Shown in pieces: positions 1 through 11,545 of a stretch of DNA of 64,000 nt. The position numbers and the translations under genes are program-made. Position 1 is the stretch's first letter. Each line of letters starts with the position of its first letter. Origin of the DNA: Capra hircus (lineage: Eukaryota > Chordata > Mammalia > Artiodactyla > Bovidae); contig NC_030823.1 in the NCBI RefSeq assembly GCF_001704415.2, positions 68,586,458 to 68,650,457 on the forward strand, given 5' to 3'. The notes under the pieces were generated by a model. It did no database searches, was not told the DNA's origin, and saw nothing but the letters and a program-made list of their open reading frames with translations.

Positions 1-1600
1 CTCTTGGCCAAACAGTTAAGCCAAGTTGTGAACGCAAACGGTAAGTTCCGGTACGGAATTAAAAGTGCTGCTCCAGTGAACACACCAATGATAAGAACAT
101 GAAACAGCCTCATTGCTGACATGGGGAAAGTTTCAGTGGTCTGGACAGAAGATCAAACCAGCCACAATATTCCCTTCAGCTAAAACCTAGCCAGAGAAAG
201 ACCCTCACTTTTTCCAGTTCTATGATGGTTGAGAAAGATGAGAAAGCCACAGAAGCTAGGATAGGTCGGTTCATGACGTTACAGGAAAGAAGCCATCTCC
301 ATGACATCGAAGTGCAAGGGGAGGCACAGTGTTGATGGAGAAGCTGTAGCGTGTTATCCAGAAATCTAGGAAAGATCAGTAATGAAGGTGGCTACACTAA
401 ACAACAGATTTTCACTGGAGACAAAACAACAGCTTCTATTGGAGGAAGACACCATCCAGGACTTTCATAGCTACAGAGGAGAAGTCAATGTCTGGCTTCA
501 AAACTCCAGAAGACCAGCTGACTCTCTTGTTAGAGGCGGATGCAACTGGTGACTTGAAGTCAAGGCCAATGTTCATTTACCATTCTGAAATGCTGGAGCC
601 CTTAAGAATTATGTTATTTCTACTCTGTCTGTGCTCTATAAATGGACCAATAAAGCCTAGATGATAACACATCTGTTTATGACATGGTTTACTAAATATT
701 TACACCCAGAAAAAAAGATTCCTCTCAAAGTATTACTGTTCATTGACAAGGCACCTGGTCATCCAAGAACTCTGATGAAAATGTACATGAGATTAATGAT
801 GTTTTCCTGCCTGCTAACACAACAGCCATTCTGCAGCCCATGAATCAAGGAGTAATTTTGACTTGCAAGTTACTCAAGAAATAGAATTTTTAAGACTATA
901 GATGCCCCAAATAGCAATTCTTCTGATGGATTGATCTTGACAAAGTTAATTAAAAACCTTCTGGAATTAATTCATCACTCTAGATGCCATGAAGAATATT
1001 TGTAGTTCCTGGGAAGAGTTCAAAATGCCAACATTAACAGAAGTTTGAAAGAAGTTGATTCCAATCCTCTAGGATGACTCTGAGCAGTTTAAGACATCAG
1101 TGGAGGAAGTCACTGTGGTGTGGTAGAAACAGCAAGAGAAGCAGGATTAGAAGTGGAGCCTGAAGATGAGGCTGAATTGCTGCAATCTCATGATAAAGCT
1201 TTAACAGATGACGAGTTGCTCCTCATGGATGAGCAAAGAAAGTAGTTTCTTGAGATGGAACCTACTTTTGGTGAAGACTGTTGAAATGACAACAAAGGAT
1301 TTAGGATATTATATAAATTTAGTTGATAGAGCAGTTGCAGGGTGTGAGAGGATTTGACTAGAATTTTGAAAGCAGTTCTGTAGGTAAAATGCTCTCCAAT
1401 GGCACTAGTGCATTCTACAGATAAATCATTCATGACAGAAAGAGTCGTCAATGCGGCAAACTTCACTGTTGTTTGTGGAAGTTGCACAGCCACTCCAGCC
1501 TTCAGCAACCACTACCCTGATATCGGTCAGCAGCCATCAGCATCAAGGCAAGACCCCCCAACGGAAAAAGGTTATGATTCTCTGAAGGCTCAAATGATGG
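1..1600 (+). pseudogene. Decayed Tigger transposase
   Basis: Remnant of a pogo-family DDE transposase, which in life cuts and pastes the element at TA sites. The longest open piece is 661-840, about 60 residues; it holds FIDKAPGHP, matching the family's DNAPGH catalytic-aspartate block with the Asp at about base 745 and N changed to K. Other recognisable coding stretches lie before and after it in different frames and contain stops, for example TGA at 841. The amino-terminal DNA-binding part is at or beyond the window edge. The remnant cannot make an active transposase. Confidence 0.8.
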
Positions 1601-1663
1601 TCAGCATTTTTTAGCAATGAAATGTCTTTAATTACGATATGTACATTGATTTTTCTAGATATA

Positions 1664-1698
<35 letters not shown>

Positions 1699-1818
1699 AA
1701 GTCGCTTCAGTCGTGTCCGACTCTGTGCAACCCCATAGACGGCAGCCCCCTAGGCTCCCCCATCCCTGGGATTCTCCAGGCAAGAACACTGGAGTGGGTT
1801 GCTATTTCCTTCTCTGCT
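1664..1818 (-). mobile_element. Bov-A-type SINE inserted in the Tigger element
   Basis: One BovA monomer in reverse orientation, recognisable by aagtcgcttcagtcgtgtcc and ccaggcaagaacactggagt. It carries a (GCT)n head expanded to 11 perfect units (1666-1698). Tigger sequence flanks it directly on both sides. The insertion-site repeat cannot be separated from the GCT tract (tgctgc occurs on both sides). Confidence 0.88.
1666..1698. repeat. (GCT)11 microsatellite
   Basis: Eleven uninterrupted GCT triplets at the tail of the Bov-A SINE. Most family members have three to five units at this position, so this tract has expanded and is likely length-variable. Confidence 0.95.
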
Positions 1819-1965
1819 GCACACTTAATAGGCTACAGTATAGTATAAACATAGCTTCTATGTGCACTGGGAAACCAAAATATTTTGTGACTGACTTTAT
1901 TGTAATATTCATTTTATTGCAGCGGTCTGGAACTGAACCTGCAGCATCTCCAAGGAGTGTGTGTA

Positions 1966-2744
1966 CATGTTGGTCCCCTAGTATAAACCAGAACAAGAGT
2001 TATAACCATGAGCCCTGTATAGGGCCCCTGCCCTTCTAAGTTTACAATCTAGGGGGCAGATAAAATTGATCAAAAGATCATAGAAACAAGTATGAAGTTA
2101 TATCAAGTAATGATTGAAGAGCCTTAAAAAGAAGATAATACAAAGGAGAAAAAATTTAACTGTCAACAAATGACTTTATAAGGTATTCCAAAATTTGTTA
2201 TTATATTGTTATTATATTTGTTATTCTATTGATTATTTAATAATAATTATTTAATAGTTATTAGCCATTATTATTTTATTGTTGTTATTCCAGTCTCTCT
2301 AGGAGATATTCATCAATAAATTGCACATAAAGATATTTAATTAACATTGATTTAAGTGCTCTGAAGAAAAAAATAGAAAGTGATAGGAGCAAATAGTGCA
2401 GGGCAGGGCAGGGAGCTTTCCTGTGCAGCGACCAGTTGCTGAGGCCTGAACGGGTTGCCCATGAATTCAGGTGAAATGGGGGGAAGGAATTTCCAGGATG
2501 CAGGAGCCAAGTGCATACAAGTGAGGGTAGGAAGGGACTGAAAATTCAGTCTATTGATTCTTTTCCTTCCTTCAAGCACTTGCTTCCAAGAGTTGAATAT
2601 TAGTAATTCCGTGCTTTGCCAACCTTCCCTCTAAAGTATTCTTAAAGCTAGAAGGGAAGCAGAGCAAAGGAGTTGAAAACCGCTTGTCTTTGGAATCAGA
2701 CAGGCCTAATCGGACAGGTCCCCCCCCCCCCACCTCCCCCGCTT
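1966..2744. other. Unique, gene-free stretch
   Basis: An AT-rich block at 2195-2290 contains short TTATTATT runs. A perfect run of C lies at about 2719-2730, followed by a CT-rich stretch. No ORF with coding character is present. Confidence 0.6.
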
Positions 2745-2895
2745 CTGCAGTTCACTAGCTGTGTGCCCTTGAACAAACTGCTTGATCTCTCTGAATCTCA
2801 GGCTCCTCAGCCATAAATTAAAACCAAACTACTTTAAGGGTTGTAGTGAACCAGGTATAACATTCAAAATATTGAACAACCAGAACAGGCACCAA
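2745..2895 (+). repeat. MIR SINE fragment
   Basis: Shows the MIR core order: tcactagctgtgtgcccttg, then a ctcaggctcctcag block, then a gggttgtagtga block. Diverged, as expected for a pre-eutherian SINE. Confidence 0.65.
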
Positions 2896-4190
2896 TGGGC
2901 ATGTTTATCACAGTCTTAGGCATGGCTATGAGAATGATTTAACAAGACAGAGAGCCTCCAAGTTGCCAAAAATTTAGTGGGAGCCAAAAACAGTTGTTCT
3001 TGTTCCTATTGTTTAGGCTGTTTCCCTTGCCCCCGCCTCCAGCTCCCCCGCGGGGCTCCCCTGGGACCATATCTCCTTTCTCCTCCCAGTCCCCTCACTG
3101 GGTGACCAGCCCAGGACTCCACAGTCAGCCACTGACGGCCGACCTGGGGTTTGCATCCGGGACACTTAACCAGCTCCAGGCCCCGGAGATGGCTGAGGAT
3201 GAATTCACACATGATAGCCCTGTCAGGAGAGGAGGCTAGAAGTTGAAAGGTTTTAAGGAGATTGGGGCTCCCCTTCCTGGGGGCCTTCTCTCTGTCTCCC
3301 CACCATTCTCCCAACTCTCTACCCCTCGCTCCCCCCTGGGGCAGTTCCACTTCAAGGATCCAGCAGCTTTGTCTTTACCCCTCAACTCTGCCAACCACCA
3401 CTGTTTTCTCTTTCTCCCTCTCCCCTCTTTTTTTTTTTTTTTTTAACATGCAAGTTGCCATGAAAAATTTGTTAATGAAATATTTGCTCAGAAGTCTGCT
3501 CTGGGCTAGACTGATAACCTATCTGTGTTTGAGTTTGGCTTCCCATATTCTAAATACTCATCTTCTGTCTGTTTAGCTTATTGATTGGTTTGGCAGGAAA
3601 AGAAGCCTTGTCATCAGTGACCAAGGTCAAACTAAACAAAAAGGGAAGGGGTGGGGAGGAGGGCCTGAACTGATGGGCTCAGGAGACAGGAGAGGCTTCG
3701 CCAAGTTTCCTTGAAGGGACGGCTCCCTCCACCCTTCCACCCCAGCCCAGGTTTAATGTAGCCTTCCTGGCAGCAAGGAAGCTCTCAGCAGAGGGGCACA
3801 GATGGGGACTTACAGGCAGGTGCTGCAAGGTGAGAAGCCCACAGATGGTGTAAACTTGAGAGATTTCTTGGACTATCCCTGGGTGACATGTTAGGAAAAA
3901 TGAGGCAGGGTGGGCAGCTCACACCTCGGTGAAACAGCGTTAAAGGGCTTTCAGGCTATCATCGCTGGTCATTCCGCTAAAGTCTAATTTCTCTCTGAGG
4001 AAGGTTGATCTGCTAGTTAAAGGATAGTTGTTAAATGAACAAAAATAAAGCCAGTGGATGGGTGACATTTATAACACAAATTCTTGGTCCCAGTCACTGA
4101 TAACCGACAAGCATTTATGACTGTGTTGGGATTTGAATGGCATTACTTAATGCTTTTGCTTCTGAATTGGTGTCTTAAATATGTTTCTAA
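2896..4190. other. Unique, gene-free stretch with poly(T)
   Basis: GC-rich around 3020-3420 with several overlapping short ORFs on both strands and no recognisable protein. A run of 17 T lies at 3428-3444. No promoter or exon could be supported. Confidence 0.5.
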
Positions 4191-4842
4191 GTTCAGTTCA
4201 TTTCAGTCACTCAGTTGTGTCTGACTCTTTGCAACCCCATGGACTGAAGCATACCAGGCTTCTCTGTTCATCACCAACTCCCGAATGTTGCTCAAACTCA
4301 TGTCCATCAAGTCGGTGATGCCATCCAGCCGTCTCATCCTCTGTCATCTCCTTCTCCTCCTGCCTTCAATCTTTTACAGCATAAGGGTCTTTTCCAAGGA
4401 GACAGTTCTTTGCATCAGGTGGCCAAAGGATTGGAGCTTCCGCTTCACCATCAGTCCTTCCAATGAATATTCAGGACTGATTTCTTTTAGGATGGACTGG
4501 TTTGATCTCCTTGAGTCCAAGGGACTCTCAAGAGTCTTCTCCAATACCACAGCTCAAAAGCATCAATTCTTCAGCCCTCAACTTTCTTTATGGTCCAACT
4601 TTCACATCCATACATGACTACTGGAAAAATAGCTTTGACTAGACAGAACTTTGTCAGCAAAGTAATGTCTCTGCTTTTTAATATGCTGTCTAGGTTGGTA
4701 ATAGCTTTTCTTTCAAGGAGCAAGCATCTTTTAATTTCATGGCTGCAGTCACCATCTGCAGTGATTTTTGGAGCCTAAGAAAATAAAGTCTTTCACTGTG
4801 TCCATTGTTTCCCCAGCTACTTGCCAAGAAGTGATGGGACGG
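4191..4842 (-). mobile_element. BovB LINE, 5'-truncated 3' end
   Basis: BovB is the RTE-clade LINE that entered ruminant ancestors horizontally; its single ORF encodes an APE-type endonuclease and a reverse transcriptase. This copy reads on the minus strand, from a degenerate (TTCAG)n 3' end near 4191 back to the ITSWEIDGET-equivalent region near 4842. The reverse-complement protein fragment is broken by stops. About 650 bp of the roughly 3.2-kb element is left, and no convincing TSD is visible. Confidence 0.9.
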
Positions 4843-4949
4843 CTGACAGTTAATGAGGGGGCAGACAGTAAGCATACACTGGTCGGGCAATGTGAGGATG
4901 CCTGGGTGTGGAGAAAGAGGTCAGAGTTGGGCCAGAATATCGCTTCCAC

Positions 4950-5075
4950 CACCCTTAGCTGAATGACCAGGGCAGATGTACTGAAACTCTGAGCCTCTGT
5001 TTCCTCATCTGTCAATCATGGGCCTAATACAGACCTCAGAGGTGCTGTGAGAAAGGGTGAGATGGCATCTATAAG
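4950..5075 (+). repeat. MIR SINE fragment
   Basis: Contains the MIR motif tctgtttcctcatctgtcaa followed by the gaggtgctgtgagaa block. Confidence 0.6.
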
Positions 5076-6309
5076 GAGCTCATGATAATGAGAAACCTAG
5101 AAGTGACTGTTTGGGATCAACTGTCCACTGCAAGGATGTTACCAGCACGCTGGCATGGGGAGCTAAGAGTAGTCTATTCCTACAAACTTCACCCTCTCAC
5201 TCACTGATCACAGGGTATGGAGATGTGCCAGGTATGTGTGACCCAGGGAATCCAGCATAATTAAGACACAGTCCAGCTTTCCAAAAGCTGACAATATTTG
5301 CTAAAGAGATGCACCGAAAGCAAATGGCCACAGATGCTGTGCCTAGAAGGATGGCTGAGAACGCAAAGGAAGACTGACCATTTCCCTTCGGTGGGAGGAG
5401 GAGGGAGGGACCAGAAAAGCTTCTCAGAGGATGTTTTGAAGTATGTGCTGCTGGTCAGGCAGACAGCAGGAAAGTGAGCCAGAGAAACAGTGCCATCAAA
5501 CCACGGACTGCACTGCCTCTTCTGAGAGGCGCAGTTCCTGCAGCTGGAGGGCTAGGCCAGGGCTGAGCGGAGTGAGAGGCGGGCAGGAGAGGAGAGGCGG
5601 GGTCTGGGGCTGCCAGCAGGGGGTTGGGGAGCTCATAGGACGTCAAGAAATGGAGTGAATGTGGGCTCTTCTTCAGGGAATGTGGCTGCCAATGGGAGGG
5701 AGTCAATCAGCTATCGGAAGGACATTGTTAGAGCCTCCTGGTTAAGTAGGAGACTTGAACACATTCATAGGCTCTATAGGAGGAAGCAGTGAAGATGAAG
5801 AAGTTGAATGCACACACATGCACTCTAGAAAAATGGTACTGATGAACTTAGTAGAGAATGACCTTGCAGACACAGCAGGGGAAAGTGAGGGTGGGACGAA
5901 CAGGGAAAACAGCGTTAACGTATATACACTCTCTGTGTAAAACAGTTGGTGGGAAGTTGCTAAGTAACACAAGGTGTGAGGTTCATTGTTTCAAGGTAGA
6001 TGGTGCTACGTTCCTTTCAATTACATCAGGTCTTTGCGAGAATCAGATTTAATGGTTGCTGTGATAAAAAGCAAGTACTGAGAGAAAAAAAATGTGGAAG
6101 AGGAAATGAGAACACTGGGGTCCAGTTGGATTCCATGGTTTGAGAAGTTATGCTGTGCTCAAGATGCACACTCCCCCGCAAGTAAATAAGCATGGTCATG
6201 TAGGAATGAAATAAAATATCACCTTTCCTTTCCATTTATATGTGTTACTTTACAAATGGCTTAAATTATTAATATTAGGACTTAGATACTTATGAAGTTG
6301 TTTAGACCT
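5076..6309. other. Unique, gene-free stretch
   Basis: Mixed-composition sequence with a GC-rich, purine-rich part at 5390-5640. Only short unrelated ORFs are present and nothing was recognised. Confidence 0.5.
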
Positions 6310-7214
6310 AACCACATAACCTTGCTTATTTAAATCATATGTAGAGTACATCATGAGAAACGCTGGGCTGGAAGAAGCACAAGCTGGAATCAAGATTGCC
6401 GGGAGAAATATCAAGAACCTCAGATGTGCAGATGACACCACCTTTATGGCAGAAAGTGAAGAAGAACTAAAGAGCCTCTTGATAAAAGTGAAAGAGAAGA
6501 GTGAAAAAGTTGGCTTAAAGCTCAACATTCAGAAAACGAAGATCATGGCATCCAGTCCCATCACTTCATGGGAAATAGATGGGGAAACAGTGGAAACAGT
6601 GAAAGACTTTATTTTTCTGGGCTCCAAAATCACTGCAGATGGTGATTGCAGCCATGAAATTGAAAGACGCTTACTCCTTGGAAGGAAAGTTATTACCAAC
6701 CTAGATAGCATATTCAAAAGCAGAGATACTACTTTGCCAACAAAGGTCTATCTAGTCAAGGCTATGGTTTTTCCAGTGGTCATGTATGCATGTGAGAGTT
6801 GGACTGTGAAGAAAGCTGAGTGCCAAAGAATTGATGCTTTTGAACTGTGATGTTGGAGAAGACTCTTGAGAGTCCCTTGGACTGCAAGGAGATCCAACCA
6901 GTCCATCCTAAACAGAATCAGTCCTGGGCGTTCACTGGAAGGACTGATGTTAAAGCTGAAACTCCAGTATTTTGGCCACCTGATGCAAAGAGCTGACTCT
7001 TTGAAAAGACCCTGATGTTGGGAAAGATTGAAAGCAGGAGGAGAAGGGGACGACAGAAGATGAGATGGTTAGATGGCATCACCGAGTCAATGGACATGAT
7101 TTTGGGTAAACTCCAGGAGTTGATGATATACAGGGAGGCCTGGCGTGCTGCAGTTCATGGAGTCGCAAAGAGTCAGACACAACTGAGTGGCTGAACTGAA
7201 CTGAACCACATAAC
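6310..7214 (+). mobile_element. BovB LINE, 5'-truncated, with perfect 11-bp TSD
   Basis: The element body is 6321-7205 and the flanking TSD aaccacataac is at 6310-6320 and 7204-7214 (it shares two A with the element end). The copy starts in the RT region (gcttatttaaatcatatgta) and runs to the (CTGAA)n terminus. An open frame at 6353-6850 (about 165 residues) covers the end of the RT domain (RCADDTTFMAES, where the family has RYADDTTLMAES) and the following domain (ITSWEIDGETVETVKDFIFLGSKI). It is closed by TGA after DAFEL. The copy cannot be autonomous. Confidence 0.95.
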
Positions 7215-7403
7215 GAATAGAAGTTTGAGGGTATTCCTTTTGGCCTTAGAGCACTATGAAAAATATCACTAAGGCACAAAGGATGCTATGAACAAAGAAA
7301 CTTGAGAATCTTTGAATTAACAGACTGTTCAAACTGGAGCTTCTGTTATAACTTTCTTAAATCATAGAAAATTAAAGGTGGAAGGAAACTTAGTGATAAC
7401 TAA

Positions 7404-7755
7404 GGGGTTGGAGAAGATTCTTGAGAGTCCCTTGGACTGCAAGGAGATCAAACCAGTCAATCCTAAAGGAAATCAGTCCTGGATATTCATTGGAAGGACT
7501 GATGCTGAAGCTGAAACTCCAGTACTTTGGCCACCTGATACAAGGAACTGACTCATTTGAAAGGACCCTGATGCTTGGAAAGATTGAAGACAGGAGGAGA
7601 AGGGGACGACAGAAGATGAATTGGTTGGATGGTATCATCGACATGATGGTTATGAGTTTTGAGAAAGCTCCAGGATATAGTGAAGGACAGAGAAGCCTGG
7701 TGTGCTGCAGTCCATGGGGTCACAAAGGGTCGGACACAACTGAGTGACTGACAGT
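7404..7755 (+). mobile_element. BovB LINE 3' tip
   Basis: A 350-bp 3' fragment begins at ggttggagaagattcttgag and ends at gactgagtgactgacag. One frame (7421-7747) stays open and reads the BovB C-terminal zone ([20 protein letters not shown], then the basic RRRRGRQK stretch). The usual (CTGAA)n tail is missing, and no TSD could be defined. Confidence 0.88.
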
Positions 7756-8124
7756 CAAACAAAAAACAACAAAGAACAACTCCTGTCATTTTACAGAGGA
7801 CACAGCTAAGCAACGTTAAGGGGTATCGTCAAAGGTCATCAGTTGTTGGTATAACAAGAACTAGAATCTGGCTTTATCTTTCGCTGTTTAATGTGTCCTT
7901 CCACTGAAAACAAGTAGTTTAATTCACTCATATCATTTGTGCAATAAAAGTTCATTTTCTCTCAAAAATCCTACTTGTAGAAATGGAAAACAGATTCTAA
8001 CTCAGGCCTGTGCTGGGTGTCCTCCTTGGTGTGAACCTGTATTGACATCTGGTCATACTAACCAGGGCATGTCTTCATTCACTGATATTCTTCCAGGTCC
8101 CTAATAAGTAAGTTAAAGCCACTT
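7756..8124. other. Gene-free spacer
   Basis: Ordinary AT-leaning sequence between a BovB tip and an L1 tail. No feature was recognised. Confidence 0.5.
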
Positions 8125-8655
8125 CTTTTTTAAAAAAAAATTTGTTGAAATATAGTTGATTACAATGTTGTGTTAGTTTCAGGCATTACAGCAAAGTGAA
8201 TCAGTTATACATGCTATATATATTGTTTTTCAGATTCTTTTCTATTATGGGTTATTATAAGATATTGAGTAGACTTCCCTGTGCTATACACTATGTCTGT
8301 GATGGTTATCTATTCTATAGATAGTAGTGTGTATATATATTAGTCCCCAATTCTTAATTTATGCCTCCTCTTTCTCCTTTGGCAATCATAAGTTTGTTTA
8401 CTATGTCTCTGAGTCTATTTCTGTTTTTTTTTTTAATGAGTTCATTTCTATCATTTTTTTAGATTCCACATATAAACAACATCATACGTTTGTCTTTCTC
8501 TTCCTGACTTACTTAACCTAGTATGATCGTCTCTAGGCCCATCCATGTTGCCGCAAATGGCATTGTTTCATTCCTTTTTGTGGCTGAGTAATACTCCATT
8601 GTGACTATACGCCACATCTTAATCCACTCATCTGTCAATGGACCCGTAGTTGAAA
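8125..8655 (-). mobile_element. L1 3' end fragment
   Basis: Reverse complement of a eutherian L1 tail: a T-rich start (8127-8150), then tgaaatatagttgattacaa, gtgttagtttcaggcattac and the ggttattataagatattgag block. It then enters the end of ORF2, where the sense strand would encode the NNIMDGPRD-like terminal block (atccatgttgccgcaaatgg). Truncated at its 5' end. Confidence 0.85.
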
Positions 8656-9565
8656 GCAACCTCTTTTGGCCAAGTCAGACTGAATTCTGGAAATAAAACT
8701 GGTAGATCCCACATATTCTAGAGGGCTACTTTCCTCAAATGTTCTTCATCCCTAAAGTTCTGGATAGTGTTACAAGCACAAGGCATTCAAGCAAGCGTAG
8801 AGCAAGCAAGTGCACAGCGCAGGGATGGGGGCCACCAGCTCAGCTCAGCTCACTCACTCATTCCTGCACGTCCACTGTGACTCAGAGACATGGCAAATGT
8901 GAGCACATTGTTTCAGAAGCAGATGAACCAGCTCAAGGCCTTCTCCCATGAACTGAGTACCTTCCGCCAGATCCCTAATGTGGCCCAGGAGAGTGCAGGG
9001 GGCACAGTGGCTGAGCAGTCTGCTTCCTTCCTCTCGCTCTTCCCTCCGCTTGGGTGGATGGCTGTGTGCTCACTGTGGGTCTGTCTCCGGCCACAGCCAT
9101 CTCAACTCTGGCGTACAACTCTTCTCATTCAATTCCCCAAGACAACACCTGTGTCAGACCCAGACAGATGCTGGTGACTGATGGCACAACCCAGATCAGG
9201 AATCCAATTACAATTTCAATGCTAGGAATCACTGTCTGAAAGAGTCACCAGCCACTCCTCCCTGTAGGCTTTTCTCATTAGCTGTGGTCCCCCAGTTCCA
9301 GCTATCCATTGCCTTCCAGCTAGCCACTCCCTTGTCTCTAGACCATTTATTCCATCTTTGATTCCAAACCCCAGACAGAAAATTTCAAATTCTTTTCCCT
9401 CTGATGATTAGAGAAGTTATTCTTTTCATCACAACTCACTGGAGTAGCCGCCATATCTAGTTTCTCATGCCAAGTAGATCTACCCAAACTAATCAAGGTA
9501 TTGACACCCCTTCCACGTGTTGCCCCCTTTTCAGCATTTACTACAAATCCTGGAACAAGGCTGCC
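8656..9565. other. Unique, gene-free stretch
   Basis: Contains an ATG-initiated ORF at 8890-9177 (95 residues, MANVSTLFQKQMNQL at the start) that matches no family I recognise and has no splice or promoter support. Otherwise no feature. Confidence 0.45.
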
Positions 9566-9568
9566 TTG

Positions 9569-9781
9569 AAAGTGAAAGTGTTAGTCACTCAGTCGTGTCT
9601 GACTCTTTGTGATTCCATGGACTATAGCCCACCAGGCTCCTCTGTCCATGGCATTCTCTAGCCAAGATTACTGGAGTGGGTTGCCATTACCTTCTCCAGG
9701 GGATTTTCCTGACCCAGGGATCAAACCCGGGTCTCCTGCATTGCAGGCAAATTCTTATCAACTGAGCCACCCGGAAAGCCC
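9569..9781 (-). mobile_element. Bov-tA SINE
   Basis: Full ruminant tRNA-Glu-derived SINE in reverse. The BovA part is at 9575-9705 (cactcagtcgtgtctgactc) and the tRNA-like head at about 9710-9781 (gatcaaacccgggtctcctg marks the B-box region). A degenerate TSD is possible: ttgaaagt at 9566-9573 and ttaaaagt at 9782-9789. Confidence 0.93.
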
Positions 9782-10384
9782 TTAAAAGTATTCAAAACTT
9801 TCATGTTTGAGGGGGTACATTATAAGCTAAAAGCAAATGATGAAAAACAAAGTGATTTTTCAAAATGCCAGCTTCCGATGCTGCTGTATTTGTTTCTCTC
9901 TCCAGTTACCGGTGCTACTGTTTCCAAAGACTGACAAAGTTGTCTATGACAGGCTCAGACCCGGAAACGACACCCAGAAGTGTGGGCTCGTTTCTTTCTA
10001 GTTCAAGACTGTGGAAGGCGTGAACCAGAAGCCAGAGCGGCAGTTCGGGCGTCGAAGAGCTTTATGACGATAAGTCGGTGCTGCTGTTGACATATGAAGC
10101 TTCAGTAGCCCAGCCAAATTGATCAAATATAAACCCAATTTCCGATTTGCAGGGTTGGGTGGGCTAACAAATTGTATCAGAGGCTTTGCACTGAAGCCTT
10201 TAAGAAAACGGAGCTGTTGTCATGAACCCGTAACTCCCTACCCCCCCTCTGCTTCTAACACCTCATCACCATTATTCATACATAATCGAGGCAAGGCTGG
10301 CAGGACTTACCCAGAGCAAGTGGATGACACAGAGGTGGGGCTACAGCCCCAGGGACAAAAGCCAATGATATTAATGGTGGATAC
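9782..10384. other. Unique, gene-free stretch with a CpG-richer patch
   Basis: The stretch 9955-10090 keeps more CpG than its surroundings (cggaaacgac, gggcgtcgaag, gataagtcggtgc). No protein or RNA family was recognised. It could be a decayed retrocopy or a regulatory patch; neither is shown. Confidence 0.4.
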
Positions 10385-10485
10385 ATTTTGAGGACCCTCT
10401 GTCTGGTCCAGGAATCTTTATACAGACTGTCTCATTCATTTCTCACAATGGCCCTAAAAAGGAACTATTGTCATGATCTCTGTGT
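10385..10485 (-). repeat. MIR SINE fragment
   Basis: Reverse MIR order: tgtctcattcatttctcaca, then the ggccctaaaaaggaactatt block. Confidence 0.5.
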
Positions 10486-11106
10486 CAGAATCGTTTTACA
10501 AAATATTTGCCAATTGAGTTTTCACCTGTATGGTCTTGTTAACGGAGTCACCCTCTGCTGCCACCAAAAGACACCTAGGCATTCACAACACTTGGAGTAG
10601 GATTAGGATAGCAAAAATGAAAAAACAAAATGTTCTTAGCACTTGAACTCCAAAATGTATGCCTCCTCCTAAGGGTCAGGTTTGGAATTTGGGTAGATAT
10701 AGATTTTTTTTTTTTAACCTGTGTAGCTGAGAGAGACTCAGGACATGAGAGGTCTAAGGGACCAGAAGTGGCCTCACAGCTGGGATGTGAAGGATGAAGA
10801 AGGACTGTGTAGTTTTTGGAGCAGAGAACAGCCAAGACTGTGGGTCTCTTTCTGATGCTGGGAGGGTGGATGCTGGCAGTTAGAGACAAACGGAAACAGC
10901 CTGGAGCTGAGGCATCAGGATCATCATGTGATAACGGGACCACACCTTCCCCATGACCGAATGCCCCATAATTAACCTCTACCCACTTTCCACTCCACCT
11001 CCCAAACCAGATGCCAGCCAGGAAGGAAAAATAAATGACAGATTCTACACTCCATTCACGGTGACAAGGTTTTCACCCTCTGCAGAACTGAGGCTCAAGG
11101 CAGAAA
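10486..11106. other. Unique, gene-free stretch
   Basis: A T-run lies at 10706-10716. The 122-residue minus-strand ORF over 10575-10943 has no recognisable domain and is treated as chance. Confidence 0.45.
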
Positions 11107-11353
11107 TGAGGTTCATTTGTGCATGCGTGCATGCTGTCACTTCAGTCGTGTCCAGCTCTGTGCGACCCTATGGACAATAGCCCGCCAGGCTCCTCTGTCC
11201 ATGGGATTCTCCAGGCAAGAATACTGGAGTGGGTTGCCATGCCCTCTTCCAGGGGATCTTCCTGACCCAGGGATCAAACCCACATCTCCTCCGGCTCCTG
11301 CACTGCAGGAAGATTCTCTACCACTGAGCAACCAGGGGAAGCCCTGATGTTCA
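11107..11353 (-). mobile_element. Bov-tA SINE with near-perfect TSD
   Basis: SINE body is about 11116-11344, reverse orientation, with the tRNA-like head at 11270-11344. The flanks tgaggttca (11107-11115) and tgatgttca (11345-11353) match at 8 of 9 bases and mark the insertion site. Confidence 0.93.
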
Positions 11354-11439
11354 GTCACAGTAAAGCAAAGAAAATCTTTTAGTCATAGCTGAGTTTGCTA
11401 TAAGTGAAATTAATCCCGACAACACACAAGGAAACAAGT

Positions 11440-11545
11440 GTGGAGAAGTTAAGGAACCAGCCCCAAGGATACAGCTAGTAAATGGAAGAGCTTGTCTGAC
11501 TTCAGAATCCAAGTCTGTAGCTGTTCTGCTCAACTGTGAACCTGC
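11440..11545 (-). repeat. MIR SINE fragment
   Basis: Reverse MIR: gaagttaaggaaccagcccc, an acagctagtaaatgg block, then gacttcagaatccaagtctg. Confidence 0.6.

Larger units (their letters stand above)
1..1965 (+). mobile_element. Tigger1-type (pogo, Tc1/mariner) DNA transposon relic
   Basis: Non-autonomous remnant of a mammalian Tigger element. Its 5' end lies outside the window. The sequence follows the Tigger1 transposase region from base 1 and ends in a degraded 3' terminal inverted repeat at about 1905-1965 (key words ttattgcagcggtctgg and gaactgaacctgcagcatct). A ruminant SINE splits the 3' non-coding part at about 1664-1818; Tigger sequence resumes at gcacacttaataggctacag. Assignment is by recognition of the family, and many substitutions and small indels mark it as ancient. 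Confidence 0.85.

Noticed and set aside
3006..3350. GC-rich patch with overlapping ORFs as a CpG island or first exon
   Set aside because: CpG density is low despite the GC content, and no TATA/Inr or splice donor arrangement could be defended.
8890..9177. ATG ORF starting MANVSTLFQKQMNQL with plausible codon look
   Set aside because: No homologue recognised, and composition changes to SINE-free unique DNA with no exon signals. A protein search would decide.
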